64,000 nucleotides of DNA from Chloroflexota bacterium (GCA_016210495.1 JACQUC010000129.1:1-64000); one strand, 5' to 3'; counted from the first letter of the stretch, positions 1 through 7,989 are shown. The notes: generated by a model from the letters alone, not told the origin. Program-made: numbers and translations.

Positions 1-1
1 C

Positions 2-1936
2 ATTCCTGCATCGCCCGATGATGAGGACACGCGAGATTACTTCCTGGGCAAGCGGCCCACCGGCGCGACCACCGACTCCAAGGTGGACTTAGGCATTATT
101 GTGCGCGACATCGAAGAACTGGTGGTGTTGAACGACGAGGCGCACCATATTCACGATCCGCGCATGGCGTGGTTCAAATCCATCGAGGACATCCACAACC
201 GCCTGAAACAAAAAGGAGCCGCGCTTTCGCTGCAAGTGGACGTGACGGCCACGCCCAAGCACAACAACGGCGCGATCTTCGTCCAGACCGTGGCCGACTA
301 TCCCCTGGTGGAAGCCATCTGGCAGAACGTGGTCAAGCACCCGGTGCTGCCCGACGCCCCCAGCCGCGCCAAGCTGGTGGAGCGTCAGAGCGCCAAGTAC
401 ACCGAGAAGTACGCCGACTACATCCACCTAGGCGTGGTCGAGTGGCGTAAAGCCTATGCCGAACACCAGAAGCTGGGCAAGAAAGCCATCCTGTTTGTGA
501 TGACCGACGATACCCGCAACTGCGACGATGTGGCCACGTATCTGGAAAGCAGCTACCCCGATCTGAAAGACGCGGTGCTGGTCATTCACACCAAGAGCAA
601 CGGCGAGATCTCCGAATCGACGTCGGGCAAAGGCAAGGAGGAGCTGGACTTGCTGCGCCGGCAAGCCAACGCGATCGACGGGCTGGACAGCCCTTTCAAG
701 GCCATCGTCTCCGTGATGGTGCTCAAAGAAGGCTGGGACGTGCGCAACGTCACCACCATCGTCGGCCTGCGCGCGTACTCGGCCCAGAGCAACATTCTAC
801 CTGAGCAGACCCTGGGGCGCGGCTTGCGCAAAATGTACCCCGGCGGCGTGGAAGAATACGTCAGCGTGGTCGGGACGAACGCCTTTATGGACTTCGTGGA
901 GTCCATTCAGGCCGAGGGCGTGGTGCTGGAACGCAAGCCGATGGGGCCGGGCACACAGCCCAAAACGCCGCTGGTGATCGAAATCGACAGGGAAAACGCC
1001 AAAAAAGACATCGAGGCGCTGGACATTGAAATCCCCGTACTGACGCCGCGCATTTACCGGGAGTACAAGAGCATCGCCGAGCTGGATATCACGGCGTTGG
1101 AGCATCAACGTGTCGCGTACCGGCAGTTCAGCGAGGAAGAGCAGAGAGAGATCGTCTTCAAAGACATCAGCACCGGCGAGGTGACGCACACCACGATTCT
1201 CGATACAGCCGGCATCGCCGATTACCGCAGTGTGATCGGCTACTTCGCGCAGATCATTATGAAAGATCTGCGGCTGGTCAGCGGCTACGACATCATGTAT
1301 GGCAAGATCAAAGCTTTTGTGCAAGAGCAGTTGTTCGACCGCAGGGTAGAGCTGGAAAGCCCGAACACCCTCCGCAACCTGTCGGAGCTGGCCGCCACGA
1401 GAACCTTGATCGAAACGTTCAAGAAGGCGATCAACGCCCTGACCGTGCAGGACAGAGGGGATGCCGCAATCCGCGACACCATCAAGCTGCGGCAGACGCG
1501 TCCCTTCGTCGCCAAAGACCAGGGCTACCTCGTCCCGAGCAAGAGCGTCTTCAACCGCATCATCGGCGACAGCCCCTTTGAGCTGCTGTTCGCCAGCTTC
1601 CTGGAAAGATGCGACGACGTGGTATCTTTTGCCAAGAACTATCTGGCCGTGCGTTTCAAGCTGGACTACCTGAACGCCGACGGCGAGATAGCCAGCTACT
1701 TCCCGGACTTCCTCGTCAAGCTATCCGACAAGCGGATTTTCATTATCGAAACCAAAGGCCGCGAAGACCTGGACGTGCCGCTGAAGATGCAACGCCTGCG
1801 GCAATGGTGTGAAGACGTCAATCAAGTGCAAACCGACGTAACGTACGACTTCGTTTACGTGGATCAGGAGAGCTTTGAGGAATACAGGCCCACGTCGTTC
1901 CGGGAATTGGCTGGCAGCTTCAGGGAGTATCAGTGA
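2..1936 (+). CDS. Type III restriction-like Res protein (helicase-nuclease), 5' end outside window
   Basis: The frame is open to the left edge, so the N-terminus, with the Walker A motif, lies outside. What remains is the second half of an SF2 helicase fused to a nuclease: motif II NDEAHH, a TAT-type motif III (DVTATPKH), motif VI QTLGRGLRK, and a C-terminal PD-(D/E)xK core (PDFLVKL then IIETKGRED). This order is that of the Res subunit of type III restriction systems, an ATP-dependent endonuclease working with a Mod methyltransferase. No Mod gene is visible downstream; it could be upstream of the window. The first GTG in the window (83) is only an internal codon. Downstream are fragments of other defence and TA genes. 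A stand-alone DEAD/DEAH nuclease of another defence family is possible. Confidence 0.85.
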   Translation: MPASPDDEDTRDYFLGKRPTGATTDSKVDLGIIVRDIEELVVLNDEAHHIHDPRMAWFKSIEDIHNRLKQKGAALSLQVDVTATPKHNNGAIFVQTVADYPLVEAIWQNVVKHPVLPDAPSRAKLVERQSAKYTEKYADYIHLGVVEWRKAYAEHQKLGKKAILFVMTDDTRNCDDVATYLESSYPDLKDAVLVIHTKSNGEISESTSGKGKEELDLLRRQANAIDGLDSPFKAIVSVMVLKEGWDVRNVTTIVGLRAYSAQSNILPEQTLGRGLRKMYPGGVEEYVSVVGTNAFMDFVESIQAEGVVLERKPMGPGTQPKTPLVIEIDRENAKKDIEALDIEIPVLTPRIYREYKSIAELDITALEHQRVAYRQFSEEEQREIVFKDISTGEVTHTTILDTAGIADYRSVIGYFAQIIMKDLRLVSGYDIMYGKIKAFVQEQLFDRRVELESPNTLRNLSELAATRTLIETFKKAINALTVQDRGDAAIRDTIKLRQTRPFVAKDQGYLVPSKSVFNRIIGDSPFELLFASFLERCDDVVSFAKNYLAVRFKLDYLNADGEIASYFPDFLVKLSDKRIFIIETKGREDLDVPLKMQRLRQWCEDVNQVQTDVTYDFVYVDQESFEEYRPTSFRELAGSFREYQ

Positions 1937-2318
1937 AGGTTTAGGTCGCCGCAGGAGGGCGCGCTATTTCGAGTTCCAGTGCCTGCTGCACCCTGCAGTT
2001 GCGGCCAAGTGGACGGTAGAGGGCATCGATGTCGACGCGAAGGGGGAAAAGATCGGTTGTATCCTGCTAACTCTTGGATCAAACCGGAACTAGACTGGTC
2101 TGCAGCCATCTCAGGCCAGATTGCGTTTCTAGCCTCAATCGGGCCTTTGATGACCTGGTGGAGGTCATCGCTAATGACGGCGTAACCGTGCCTGTGCTGC
2201 CGAAGATCTCAGCGGAAGCGTCCGATCGTTTTCTACGTAAGTTGGGAAGCGCCTGCTGTAAGGTTGCGTCGGTTCAGGCAGCGCCTGCGTTGACGGGTCA
2301 AACCAAGACTTTTCATTT
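1937..2318. other. Gap without a supportable gene
   Basis: Short open stretches exist on the plus strand in shifting frames (for example around 1960-2090 and 2120-2320). They may be the remains of one frameshifted gene running into the following small ORF, but I recognise no family and see no convincing ribosome-binding site. Confidence 0.3.
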
Positions 2319-2699
2319 GTGCGACCTCTTAAGGCAGCCAAGGATCAGTTTGTAGTAGTTCTTGCGGCGGAACCGTCGCCGTCTCACGGCCAAATGCACC
2401 CGGATCACAAACGCGTGGCTATGGAGCAGGTGCAACGTTACCAGGCCGAATGCGAGTCGGCGGCGAGGGCAGACGAAGACCTGAAGGCCCAAATGCCCGA
2501 TGGCTTCAAGGAAATGGTGAACTTCTGGACCCCTCACCCGCGGCCGCGCGCGCCACAGCTTTCTGACCTTGGGCTGCAACTTGAGGAAGTTGGGTTCGTG
2601 TCCTTCCTCCCGAAGTCCGAGAGGGGACGACTGCGCGCGTTGGTGAATGCGGTGACCTCATCCGGACGCGGCGGGTCACGAAATGGCCGCTACAACTGA
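2319..2699 (+). CDS. Hypothetical protein, weakly supported
   Basis: A 126-residue frame with a GTG start and no recognisable domain. It is rich in charged residues in the middle (RADEDLKAQMPDGFKEMV) and has a low-complexity tail. Its end overlaps the start of the HicA-like gene by 17 nt, a spacing seen in toxin-antitoxin pairs, but it does not resemble HicB. It may instead be the last part of a broken gene covering the preceding gap. Confidence 0.3.
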   Translation: MRPLKAAKDQFVVVLAAEPSPSHGQMHPDHKRVAMEQVQRYQAECESAARADEDLKAQMPDGFKEMVNFWTPHPRPRAPQLSDLGLQLEEVGFVSFLPKSERGRLRALVNAVTSSGRGGSRNGRYN

Positions 2700-3066
2700 A
2701 CTTGTATCATCAAGGCCGCAGCCGAAAGAGAATGCAAAGTCTTCGCTACCTCCCGAGAGGTTGCTTCGGTCGGAATCGGTGTTCGATCTTTGCCGAGCTG
2801 ATGTCCCCATCTTCTTCCACGGGAGGGGCGTGCTCGCCGACATCTACTACTCGGCGCCGTCACGCCGAGAGGTACTCAAAGTTCTACGTCGGCTTGACTA
2901 TTGCCCGGTACCCGGGCGGGGTAAGGGCAGCCACGAAGTTTGGCGGGGGCCTGACAACCGCGTGTTCACCGTGCCAGCCAGAGATCCGCTCAGCGTAGGC
3001 GTGTTCCGAGAGCTCTTGGCACACTTCGGGTGGACGAAGGAACAGTACCTTCGCGATATCCGCTAG
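2683..3066 (+). CDS. HicA-like mRNA interferase toxin with N-terminal extension
   Basis: The last ~75 residues have the HicA (YcfA) pattern: a helix (RREVLKVLRRLDYCPVPG), the catalytic-region signature RGKGSHEVWRG with the histidine, a strand (VFTVPARDPL) and a C-terminal helix ending in FGWTKEQYL. In canonical HicA the second strand reads VPxH; here it is VPAR. HicA proteins are usually 60-80 residues, so an internal GTG at 2830, just after GGGAGGGG, may be the true start (78 aa). No HicB-like antitoxin follows, so it is either orphaned or paired with the unidentified overlapping ORF upstream. Confidence 0.55.
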   Translation: MAATTELVSSRPQPKENAKSSLPPERLLRSESVFDLCRADVPIFFHGRGVLADIYYSAPSRREVLKVLRRLDYCPVPGRGKGSHEVWRGPDNRVFTVPARDPLSVGVFRELLAHFGWTKEQYLRDIR

Positions 3067-3081
3067 ATTTACTACGCAACT

Positions 3082-3231
3082 TGTCATCCTGAGGAGCGAG
3101 GGTGGCGGGGATAGGTTGGGCGGAAGCGACGAAGAATCTCAACGCTCGGTTGTCACGACAAAGCTGATTTGGCTGCCGGAATCGACAGTTGAGATTCTTC
3201 GCCTTCGCTCCGCTACGGCTCAGAATGACAG
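3082..3231. repeat. Imperfect inverted-repeat element (~150 bp), MITE-like
   Basis: The left end TGTCATCCTGAG is mirrored by CTCAGAATGACA at the right end. Further in, GCGACGAAGAATCTCAAC is mirrored by GTTGAGATTCTTCGC. The centre is not conserved. The layout (terminal and subterminal inverted arms, no coding capacity) resembles non-autonomous dispersed elements of bacteria. It lies exactly between the HicA-like gene and the hsdM remnant. Confidence 0.7.
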
Positions 3232-3261
3232 GATCCGCCGAAGTCTCGTAGTAATATTACG

Positions 3262-3438
3262 AGAAGCTCGGAAAAATGGGACAAGATCAGCCTGGACATC
3301 TTCTGGCTAAAGGACGAGGGCCTGGAAGACTCGGCAACGCTGCCCGACCCCGACGTGCTGGCCAGGGAGATTATGGAGAGCCTGGAGGCGGCGCTGGCGC
3401 AGTTCAGCAGCATCTACGAGGAATTGGGGGAGAAGTGA
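3262..3438 (+). pseudogene. hsdM: C-terminal remnant of type I restriction methylase HsdM
   Basis: The frame encodes WDKISLDIFWLKDEGLED, then LPDPDVLAREI and a helix ending EELGEK before TGA. This is the characteristic extreme C-terminus of type I N6-adenine methyltransferase subunits (SLDIFWLKD...LPDPDVLA). About 55 codons survive; the methylase core and any start are missing. The left boundary coincides with the inverted-repeat element, so the deletion or insertion breakpoint is probably there. No hsdS or hsdR is adjacent. Confidence 0.7.
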
Positions 3439-3788
3439 GGAGGCCCAAGTCTCCAGTGCGATCTTAATGACTTGGATTGGACGTGACCGAGGCAGGCTCG
3501 ACGGCGATATTCAAGTCGTGTGTACGTCCTGGAACGTCCTGCGCGCTATTGCCAACAAACGGACATGGTGATATATTCTTGCCTCGGCGGTATAATGATT
3601 ATGTTGATAGGCCAAAGGATGTTTCGACTAAGCGGGGCGACGCGACTTCTCCCGAATGCAAGAGGGGCAGGCCTTGCGGCATGTGGGTGTGAGCTTTGGC
3701 TGCCCAACGACGGCTGAATGAGGGGCATCGTGCCAGCCTGAAGATGTTGAAGTCGCATCTTTGCGGGATGGAGCAAAAGGTGAGTTAA
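3439..3788. other. Gap without a recognisable gene
   Basis: 350 nt between the hsdM remnant and the HEPN pair. Several short overlapping frames exist on both strands, none with a recognisable family or a clear ribosome-binding site. Confidence 0.3.
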
Positions 3789-4151
3789 GTGGGCGGCCGT
3801 GTTCCTGAATCACGACAAATCGTCATGAATGGGCTCTCCCAAGCCGGGGTTATCATTTCTAACGCCGAAGAGGTCCGCAATTACCTGATTATTCATCCGG
3901 GTCTTGCGAGCGTCTTGCCGGCGGTATGTGAGACGGCTCGGCGCCGACTTGGGGACGCCACTCAATTGTCTCTAGAGTTGTATCACGACCCCGAAATCGA
4001 CTACGAGTATCTTGCTCTATATGCCAGACGGAAGGACTACGACACAAGTCTACTGACAGAGCTTCGAAAGATTGCTAGCGAGCACCGAGACCAGATCGAT
4101 CATGCCGGCGGACGGTTGCTGGTGACCACCGACCTCCAGCCCCCGAGGTAG
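3789..4151 (+). CDS. Hypothetical protein paired with HEPN gene
   Basis: A 120-residue protein of unknown family, acidic in its second half (YHDPEIDYEYLALYARRKDYD), predicted cytosolic. The GTG start is preceded by AAAGGTGAG at suitable spacing; an internal ATG at 3825 has no such site. Its stop is 5 nt before the HEPN gene, so the two are probably co-transcribed and may form a toxin-antitoxin-like or nucleic-acid-binding pair. The conserved nucleotidyltransferase signature (GSx10DxD) expected of a MntA partner is absent. The function is inferred only from context. Confidence 0.5.
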   Translation: MGGRVPESRQIVMNGLSQAGVIISNAEEVRNYLIIHPGLASVLPAVCETARRRLGDATQLSLELYHDPEIDYEYLALYARRKDYDTSLLTELRKIASEHRDQIDHAGGRLLVTTDLQPPR

Positions 4152-4156
4152 CCAAC

Positions 4157-4513
4157 GTGTCCTTCAAGTGGAAAGAGTACCTCGATTTGGCGCGTTTCCT
4201 TCTGCAAGTTCAAGGTGACGTTTCCCATGAAGCTTCATGGCGCTGCGCTGTCAGCAGAGCCTACTATGCTGCCTTCTGTCACGCCCGCAACTACGCCCGC
4301 GATCGACTTGGTTACCAGCCAGCAGGTGGCGCGCAGGACCACAGTAGCTTAGTGGCGCATTACCGGAGCAACCAGTCAGAGATCGCCGATTGGCTGGATG
4401 AGCTGCGGAGTTGGAGAAATCTTTGCGACTATAGAGATAACGTGTATGGCATCGATCGGATGCCCCAACTCGCAATCTTTTCAGCCCAGCAGGTCTTTGA
4501 TGGGCTAGAATAG
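4157..4513 (+). CDS. HEPN domain protein
   Basis: 118 residues, nearly all helical. The segment SRAYYAAFCHARNYARD matches the first conserved helix of HEPN proteins (SRAYYAAFH), and a second helix carries RSWRNLCDYRD, the region where the RxxxxH/Y signature of HEPN nucleases or binding proteins lies. HEPN domains act as RNases or as substrate-binding partners in toxin-antitoxin and defence systems. It follows a small unidentified gene with no frame shift or deletion apparent. Start GTG; no strong alternative. Confidence 0.7.
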   Translation: MSFKWKEYLDLARFLLQVQGDVSHEASWRCAVSRAYYAAFCHARNYARDRLGYQPAGGAQDHSSLVAHYRSNQSEIADWLDELRSWRNLCDYRDNVYGIDRMPQLAIFSAQQVFDGLE

Positions 4514-4810
4514 TCGCGATTCCACCCGCATAGCAAGAAATCCCCCGAGTTTGATGGGGCGAAAGAGACGGCCCTCACTGTCACCCACAGGGCGATAGGA
4601 CTGAAGGATCGGCTGCTTTCCGAGCAACCCGCTTCGACACTACTGCATGTCTTCCAAGCAATCCCGATTCCGCCCCTTTCCCTATTCCCTCTACCCTCCT
4701 CCCCCACTTTGCGACTAAAGTTACAGAACTTCTCCTCTCCCGTCCATTACAATACTTTTAACTTTGCAAACTATGCACTCGCCGTCACTTGGACTAAAGG
4801 AGGCCCTACA

Positions 4811-5137
4811 GTGGCAAGTTATCTGCTCGTTAATAGTCGCGACCTGCACGAGTACGTGGGGGCCCGATCCGTGCTGGACCTCGCCGCGCAGCTTCGGGCC
4901 AGGGGAAACCCGGTTACTCTCTTTCTTGTCGAGAACGCGGTCTTCGCCGCCCGTCAGGGCTCTCGCCTGAACCAGGATCTCGAAGAGCTTACCGATAAGG
5001 GCGTACGCGTCGTCGCCGAGGATGTCGCGCTGCGGGCGCGCGGCATCACCACGTTGTCACCCGCCGTGGCCCAGTCCAACATCGACGAGCTGGCGGACCT
5101 GGTGGTCGACGGGTCCGACAAAGTCATCTGGTATTAG
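4811..5137 (+). CDS. DsrE-family sulfur-relay protein (1)
   Basis: 108 residues starting at a GTG preceded by AAAGGAGG at ideal spacing; the frame runs further upstream but no site supports an earlier start. The fold pattern is that of the DsrE/DsrF/TusBCD family: a first strand (SYLLVNSRDLHEY), a helix (LDLAAQLRARG), a strand (VTLFLVENAV), and a final strand SDKVIWY. This class carries persulfide or acts as a scaffold in cytoplasmic sulfur transfer. I see no cysteine at all, so this copy probably plays a structural or partner role (as TusB/TusC-type subunits do). It is the first gene of a six- to seven-gene sulfur-trafficking operon. Confidence 0.75.
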   Translation: MASYLLVNSRDLHEYVGARSVLDLAAQLRARGNPVTLFLVENAVFAARQGSRLNQDLEELTDKGVRVVAEDVALRARGITTLSPAVAQSNIDELADLVVDGSDKVIWY

Positions 5138-5148
5138 GAGGAAACCCA

Positions 5149-5574
5149 ATGCCTGACACGGTAACAACCAAACGCGTCGCCTTTGTCTTGCCCACGGGCA
5201 CTTATCAGCGCGAGGCGCCTACCACCGTCTTGCGTCTGACCGAACGACTGCTTCAGCGCGGCGTCGAGGTCAACGTCTGGACCTTCGAGGAGGGCACGTC
5301 GATCACCAACCGGGATCAGATCGAGCACGCCGAGCCCGCCTCGCTCAAAGAGATCATCGGCGACAAGCACCCTCCCACGGGCAAGTTCGTGGATGCACTG
5401 CTGCGTGCGGGCCTGCACGGCGCGAAGCTCGACTGGGTGTCGTGCGTCCTGTGTGTACAGGAGCGCGGCGTGCACAATCACCAGATGAACGGCGTGATCA
5501 TCGGCACCCTGGGCGACCTGTGGAAGTTCGTCAGGAACGCCGATAAGGTCATCGCCATTCCCGCCTACCGGTAG
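5149..5574 (+). CDS. DsrE-family sulfur-relay protein (2), with cysteines
   Basis: 141 residues, start ATG after AGGAGGAAACCC. N-terminal strand KRVAFVLPTGTYQ, helix with TTVLRLTERLLQRG, strand VEVNVWTFEEG, then a CxxC segment (WVSCVLCVQERG) in the position where DsrE proteins keep their persulfide-forming cysteine, and the ending ADKVIAIPAYR. It is the most likely catalytic (sulfur-carrying) DsrE subunit of the operon, 11 nt behind the cysteine-free paralogue. The family carries sulfane sulfur between TusA-type carriers and Dsr or related redox enzymes. No dsrAB is visible here, so the downstream target is unknown. Confidence 0.8.
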   Translation: MPDTVTTKRVAFVLPTGTYQREAPTTVLRLTERLLQRGVEVNVWTFEEGTSITNRDQIEHAEPASLKEIIGDKHPPTGKFVDALLRAGLHGAKLDWVSCVLCVQERGVHNHQMNGVIIGTLGDLWKFVRNADKVIAIPAYR

Positions 5575-5594
5575 AAAGGACAGGTGTTAACCCC

Positions 5595-5984
5595 ATGGCC
5601 GATAAGGTTCTGGTTATTCTGGAAAAACCGATCTATCTGAGCTTCGAGCCTGTCGATCCGCACCTCTTTGCCACGGCCTTCGGCGTCGCGGATACGCCTG
5701 TCGAGATCGGCGTTCTATTGCGAGACTCCGCCGTCAACTACGCCGTCAAAGACCAGGACACGCGGAACGTGCGCATCGCCGGGCTCGACGTCCTCGAGGT
5801 CGACGTGACGCCCGCTAAGATGATCGAGTTCATCCTGCGCCACGGCGCCTCGGTAGCTGCCAGCGGTGACGACCTGGCGGCGCGCGGCATCGATCCTTCC
5901 GACCTGGTGGATGGAGTAAAAGTGATCGGACGCGAGGACCTGGCGAGCCTGGTGGAAGAGAACGATGCCGTCGTCGTCTGGTAG
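5595..5984 (+). CDS. DsrE/TusC-like protein (3)
   Basis: 129 residues. The strand-helix pattern (KVLVILEKPIYLS, VEIGVLLRDSAVNYAV, KMIEFILRHGASVAASGDDLAARGI, final strand NDAVVVW) matches the DsrE/F fold, in particular the non-catalytic type. No cysteine is present. It lies 20 nt after the cysteine-bearing paralogue and overlaps the following TusA-like gene by 20 nt, which indicates translational coupling. It probably forms a hetero-oligomer with the two preceding paralogues, by analogy with TusBCD and DsrEFH; this is inference from gene order. Confidence 0.7.
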   Translation: MADKVLVILEKPIYLSFEPVDPHLFATAFGVADTPVEIGVLLRDSAVNYAVKDQDTRNVRIAGLDVLEVDVTPAKMIEFILRHGASVAASGDDLAARGIDPSDLVDGVKVIGREDLASLVEENDAVVVW

Positions 5985-6222
5985 GCCACCCGCCGCCGCG
6001 ACGCTCGACATCCGGCCTCTGTTCAATCCCATCGACTGCACCAGCCTGGGGGTGGTCAGGCTTCATCTGAAGAAGCTTGACCCGGGTGATGTGCTGGAGG
6101 TGCTGGCCAATCGCTTTCAGCAGCAGGAGGTCCGCGCCTGGGCCAGGAAATTCGGCCACCCTATTGTGGGCGAGCTCGACGAGTCCGGCCTGGTAACCAT
6201 CTATCTGAAGAGGGGTACCTGA
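5965..6222 (+). CDS. TusA-like sulfur carrier without CPxP prolines
   Basis: 85 residues with the SirA/TusA pattern: LDIRPLFNPIDC with the sulfur-carrying cysteine, then a helix, the conserved LDPGDVLEVLAN strand, a second helix (EVRAWARKFGH) and the final strand GLVTIYLKRG. Canonical TusA has CPxP after the strand; here it reads CTSLG, so both helix-capping prolines are gone while the cysteine is kept. Starts inside the previous gene. Expected to shuttle persulfide sulfur to or from the DsrE-like subunits encoded next to it. Confidence 0.75.
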   Translation: MPSSSGRPPAAATLDIRPLFNPIDCTSLGVVRLHLKKLDPGDVLEVLANRFQQQEVRAWARKFGHPIVGELDESGLVTIYLKRGT

Positions 6223-6224
6223 TA

Positions 6225-6644
6225 GTGCAGAAGATAGCTATCATCGTCGGCAACGGCAGCTTCAACAACATCGTACTGCTCTGCACGCTGATCGCCGGCC
6301 TCGTCTCGGCATTCGACACCAGGGTTCGCGTGTTCTTTCGGGATGAGGCGCTGCTGAAGCTGACCAAGGATCACATCGACGAGATCAACTTCTCCGAGGC
6401 CTTCAAGGGTCTGGAAGAGCAGGCCGTCGAGCGTCTCCAGAAGTCCGATTTCACCGATCTTCGCAGCTTCCTGCGCCACGCCAAAGAGCTCGGCGAGGAC
6501 GTCAAGTTCTACGGCTGCCGCTCTTCGCTTTACATAATCGGCGCCGACGAGGCCGACCTGATCCCTGAGATCGACGAGGTCACCAGCGTGTCCCGTTTCA
6601 TCCTGGAGGAGCTTGCCGACGCCGACAAAGTGCTTACGTTCTAG
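6225..6644 (+). CDS. DsrE2-like protein (4)
   Basis: 139 residues, GTG start. It begins KIAIIVGNGSFNNIVLLCTLIAGLVSA and has a second half with VKFYGCRSSLYIIGADEADLIP, resembling DsrE2 proteins, where a cysteine precedes a short helix (CxxSxxxxG) and helps carry sulfur. The end ADADKVLTF matches the other DsrE copies of the operon. DsrE2 proteins are usually associated with TusA and rhodanese in sulfur transfer and may be membrane-bound; the hydrophobic stretch at residues 13-28 is short and could instead be the buried first helix. The repeat-containing gap downstream may end this transcriptional unit. Confidence 0.7.
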   Translation: MQKIAIIVGNGSFNNIVLLCTLIAGLVSAFDTRVRVFFRDEALLKLTKDHIDEINFSEAFKGLEEQAVERLQKSDFTDLRSFLRHAKELGEDVKFYGCRSSLYIIGADEADLIPEIDEVTSVSRFILEELADADKVLTF

Positions 6645-6680
6645 CTCTAGGTAGGGGTGCGATTAATGGCGCCACCGGCA

Positions 6681-6899
6681 TCAACTTGAGGCCGATGCCC
6701 ATTTGAGGGATATCGGCTGGTGACGCAGTTAACGTAGGGCGAACGGCGTTCGCTCGCAACGTTGGCACGCAGATGTGAGAAACTAGCGTGCATACCGATG
6801 ACGGGGCAACGGGCCGACGTTTTGCTTTGGACAGGTGTCTCGGTCCGATCGAGGGACCGTACGGGCGAACGCCGTTCGCCCCTACATTATGACGGTCGG
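6681..6899. repeat. ~215-bp dispersed repeat, copy 1
   Basis: One of three copies (others at 28327 and 36667). Shared landmarks in order: GCCGATGCC; GTTAACGTAGGG; GCGAACGGCGTTCGC; a core with GTGAGAAA and ACCGATGACGGGGCAACGGG; GGGCGAACGCCGTTCGCCCC; CTACATTATGACGGTCG. The inner palindromes GCGAACGGCGTTCGC and GCGAACGCCGTTCGC are inverted relative to each other and bound a ~150-bp core. There is no coding potential. Here it separates the DsrE2-like gene from the CopD-like gene. Confidence 0.85.
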
Positions 6900-6909
6900 C
6901 CGCCCGTGC

Positions 6910-6937
6910 GTACGGGCGCCATCCTTCGCGCCCCTAC
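6910..6937. repeat. Short palindrome of the GTAGGGGC/GCCCCTAC type
   Basis: GTACGGGCGC and GCGCCCCTAC are separated by 8 nt, directly after copy 1 of the large repeat and 16 nt before the ATG of the next gene. It can form a hairpin at the 5' end of that mRNA but lacks a U-run. Confidence 0.55.
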
Positions 6938-6953
6938 CGAAGGAGGAAAGGCG

Positions 6954-7964
6954 ATGTCAAACCAAATAGCCACTCCGGTGCTCCTGCCCACCCGTGATAT
7001 CTCGCTGCTCAGTACGAAATTGCTGGACCGCTACGTGTTGCCCAAGGTCGCGATGGTGCTCATCACCGTCTCCGCCGCGGCGGGGGCCTGGCTGAGTCTG
7101 CGCGGCATCGGGGCTGCCCAGCCGGATCTCGTGGCGGCGAAATGGCTGTACTTTCTGGCCTTGTCCATCACCGCCGGCGGCTCAGTGTGGGGCGCCTTCT
7201 ACACGCGCTCGAGTTACGGCGAGCAAGACGTGGATGCGCCTCCTCTGTTCTTGCGCCGGGAATTCGAGGCGTTCGCGCGCCTGCTTGTGTACGCCTCGCT
7301 CGCCGCTCTGGCCACGGGCGCATACGCGCTCGCCCGCCACCCACTGCTCGCCGGTGGGCGTGGTGCGGCCTGGCTAAGCTGGCTGGTCGTCCTTGAGTTG
7401 ATGGTACTGCTTGGCATGGTGCTGGTGGGCCTGGCCGGTCGGCTGGAGCTGCACGCCGGTGGCATCGACTGGCTGCCGGGACTCCAGCGGTGGCTAAAGG
7501 CCGCCGCGACACTGTCGCTGCTCGGCCTGCTGGGTATGGCGGCGCTCGACGTCGTTCCGCGCGAGGGCACGGACGCAGCCGCCATCTTGACCCGCTGGGT
7601 GCACCTTGCCGCCTTCGGCGTGTGGTTCGGCGGGGCGGCCTGGAACGTGTTCGTTGCCGTGCCCGCGGCCCGCGCCGTTCTCAGCTTTGAAACGGTATTC
7701 TCCGCCGCCAGCCAGTTGGAGCAGTTTCGCAAAGTCGTGCGCATCGCCTTGCCCGCGGTCGTGCTCACCGGTACGTACCAGGCTTACCGGATGCTCGGCT
7801 TTGACCCGTCTGTTTTGCTGGCCTTGCCTCTGGGCGCCTTGATCTTGCTCAAGCTGGGCCTGATCGCCTCGCTCGCCGTTATTTTCATAACCTGTCCGAT
7901 GTGGCGGGCCTGCTCGCCCATCGCCGGCGTATGCGACATCACCGACATCGATGTGGGGCCTTGA
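6954..7964 (+). CDS. CopD-like multi-pass membrane protein
   Basis: 336 residues from an ATG with GGAGGAAAGGCG in front; the frame extends upstream only through repeat sequence. About eight hydrophobic segments. The segment LTRWVHLAAFGVWFGGAAWN is typical of CopD/YebZ-type proteins (helix with histidine), followed by a last pair of helices (VVLTGTYQAYRML; LGALILLKLGLIASLAVIF). These proteins are implicated in copper handling or in electron transfer in the membrane. The tail contains two cysteines (CPMWRAC) and ends inside a perfect 30-bp palindrome that supplies the stop codon, so the original C-terminus may have been replaced. Its position among DsrE and TusA genes suggests a sulfur or redox role. 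Confidence 0.65.
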   Translation: MSNQIATPVLLPTRDISLLSTKLLDRYVLPKVAMVLITVSAAAGAWLSLRGIGAAQPDLVAAKWLYFLALSITAGGSVWGAFYTRSSYGEQDVDAPPLFLRREFEAFARLLVYASLAALATGAYALARHPLLAGGRGAAWLSWLVVLELMVLLGMVLVGLAGRLELHAGGIDWLPGLQRWLKAAATLSLLGLLGMAALDVVPREGTDAAAILTRWVHLAAFGVWFGGAAWNVFVAVPAARAVLSFETVFSAASQLEQFRKVVRIALPAVVLTGTYQAYRMLGFDPSVLLALPLGALILLKLGLIASLAVIFITCPMWRACSPIAGVCDITDIDVGP

Positions 7965-7981
7965 TTAATCAAGGCCCCACA
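7952..7981. repeat. Perfect 30-bp palindrome over a stop codon
   Basis: Half-site TGTGGGGCCTTGATT is followed directly by its exact reverse complement. It contains the TGA stop of the CopD-like gene and lies just before the TusA-like gene. Could act as hairpin or terminator, or be an inserted palindrome. Confidence 0.85.
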
Positions 7982-7989
7982 GGGGCAAT

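Noticed and set aside
3116..3310. Small plus-strand frame over the inverted-repeat element
   Set aside because: It mostly translates the repeat arms and has no family match.
6681..6899. Repeat copies as a protein-coding N-terminal extension of the CopD-like gene
   Set aside because: The extended frame only translates the repeat; the ATG at 6954 has a strong ribosome-binding site, and the other repeat copies are non-coding.
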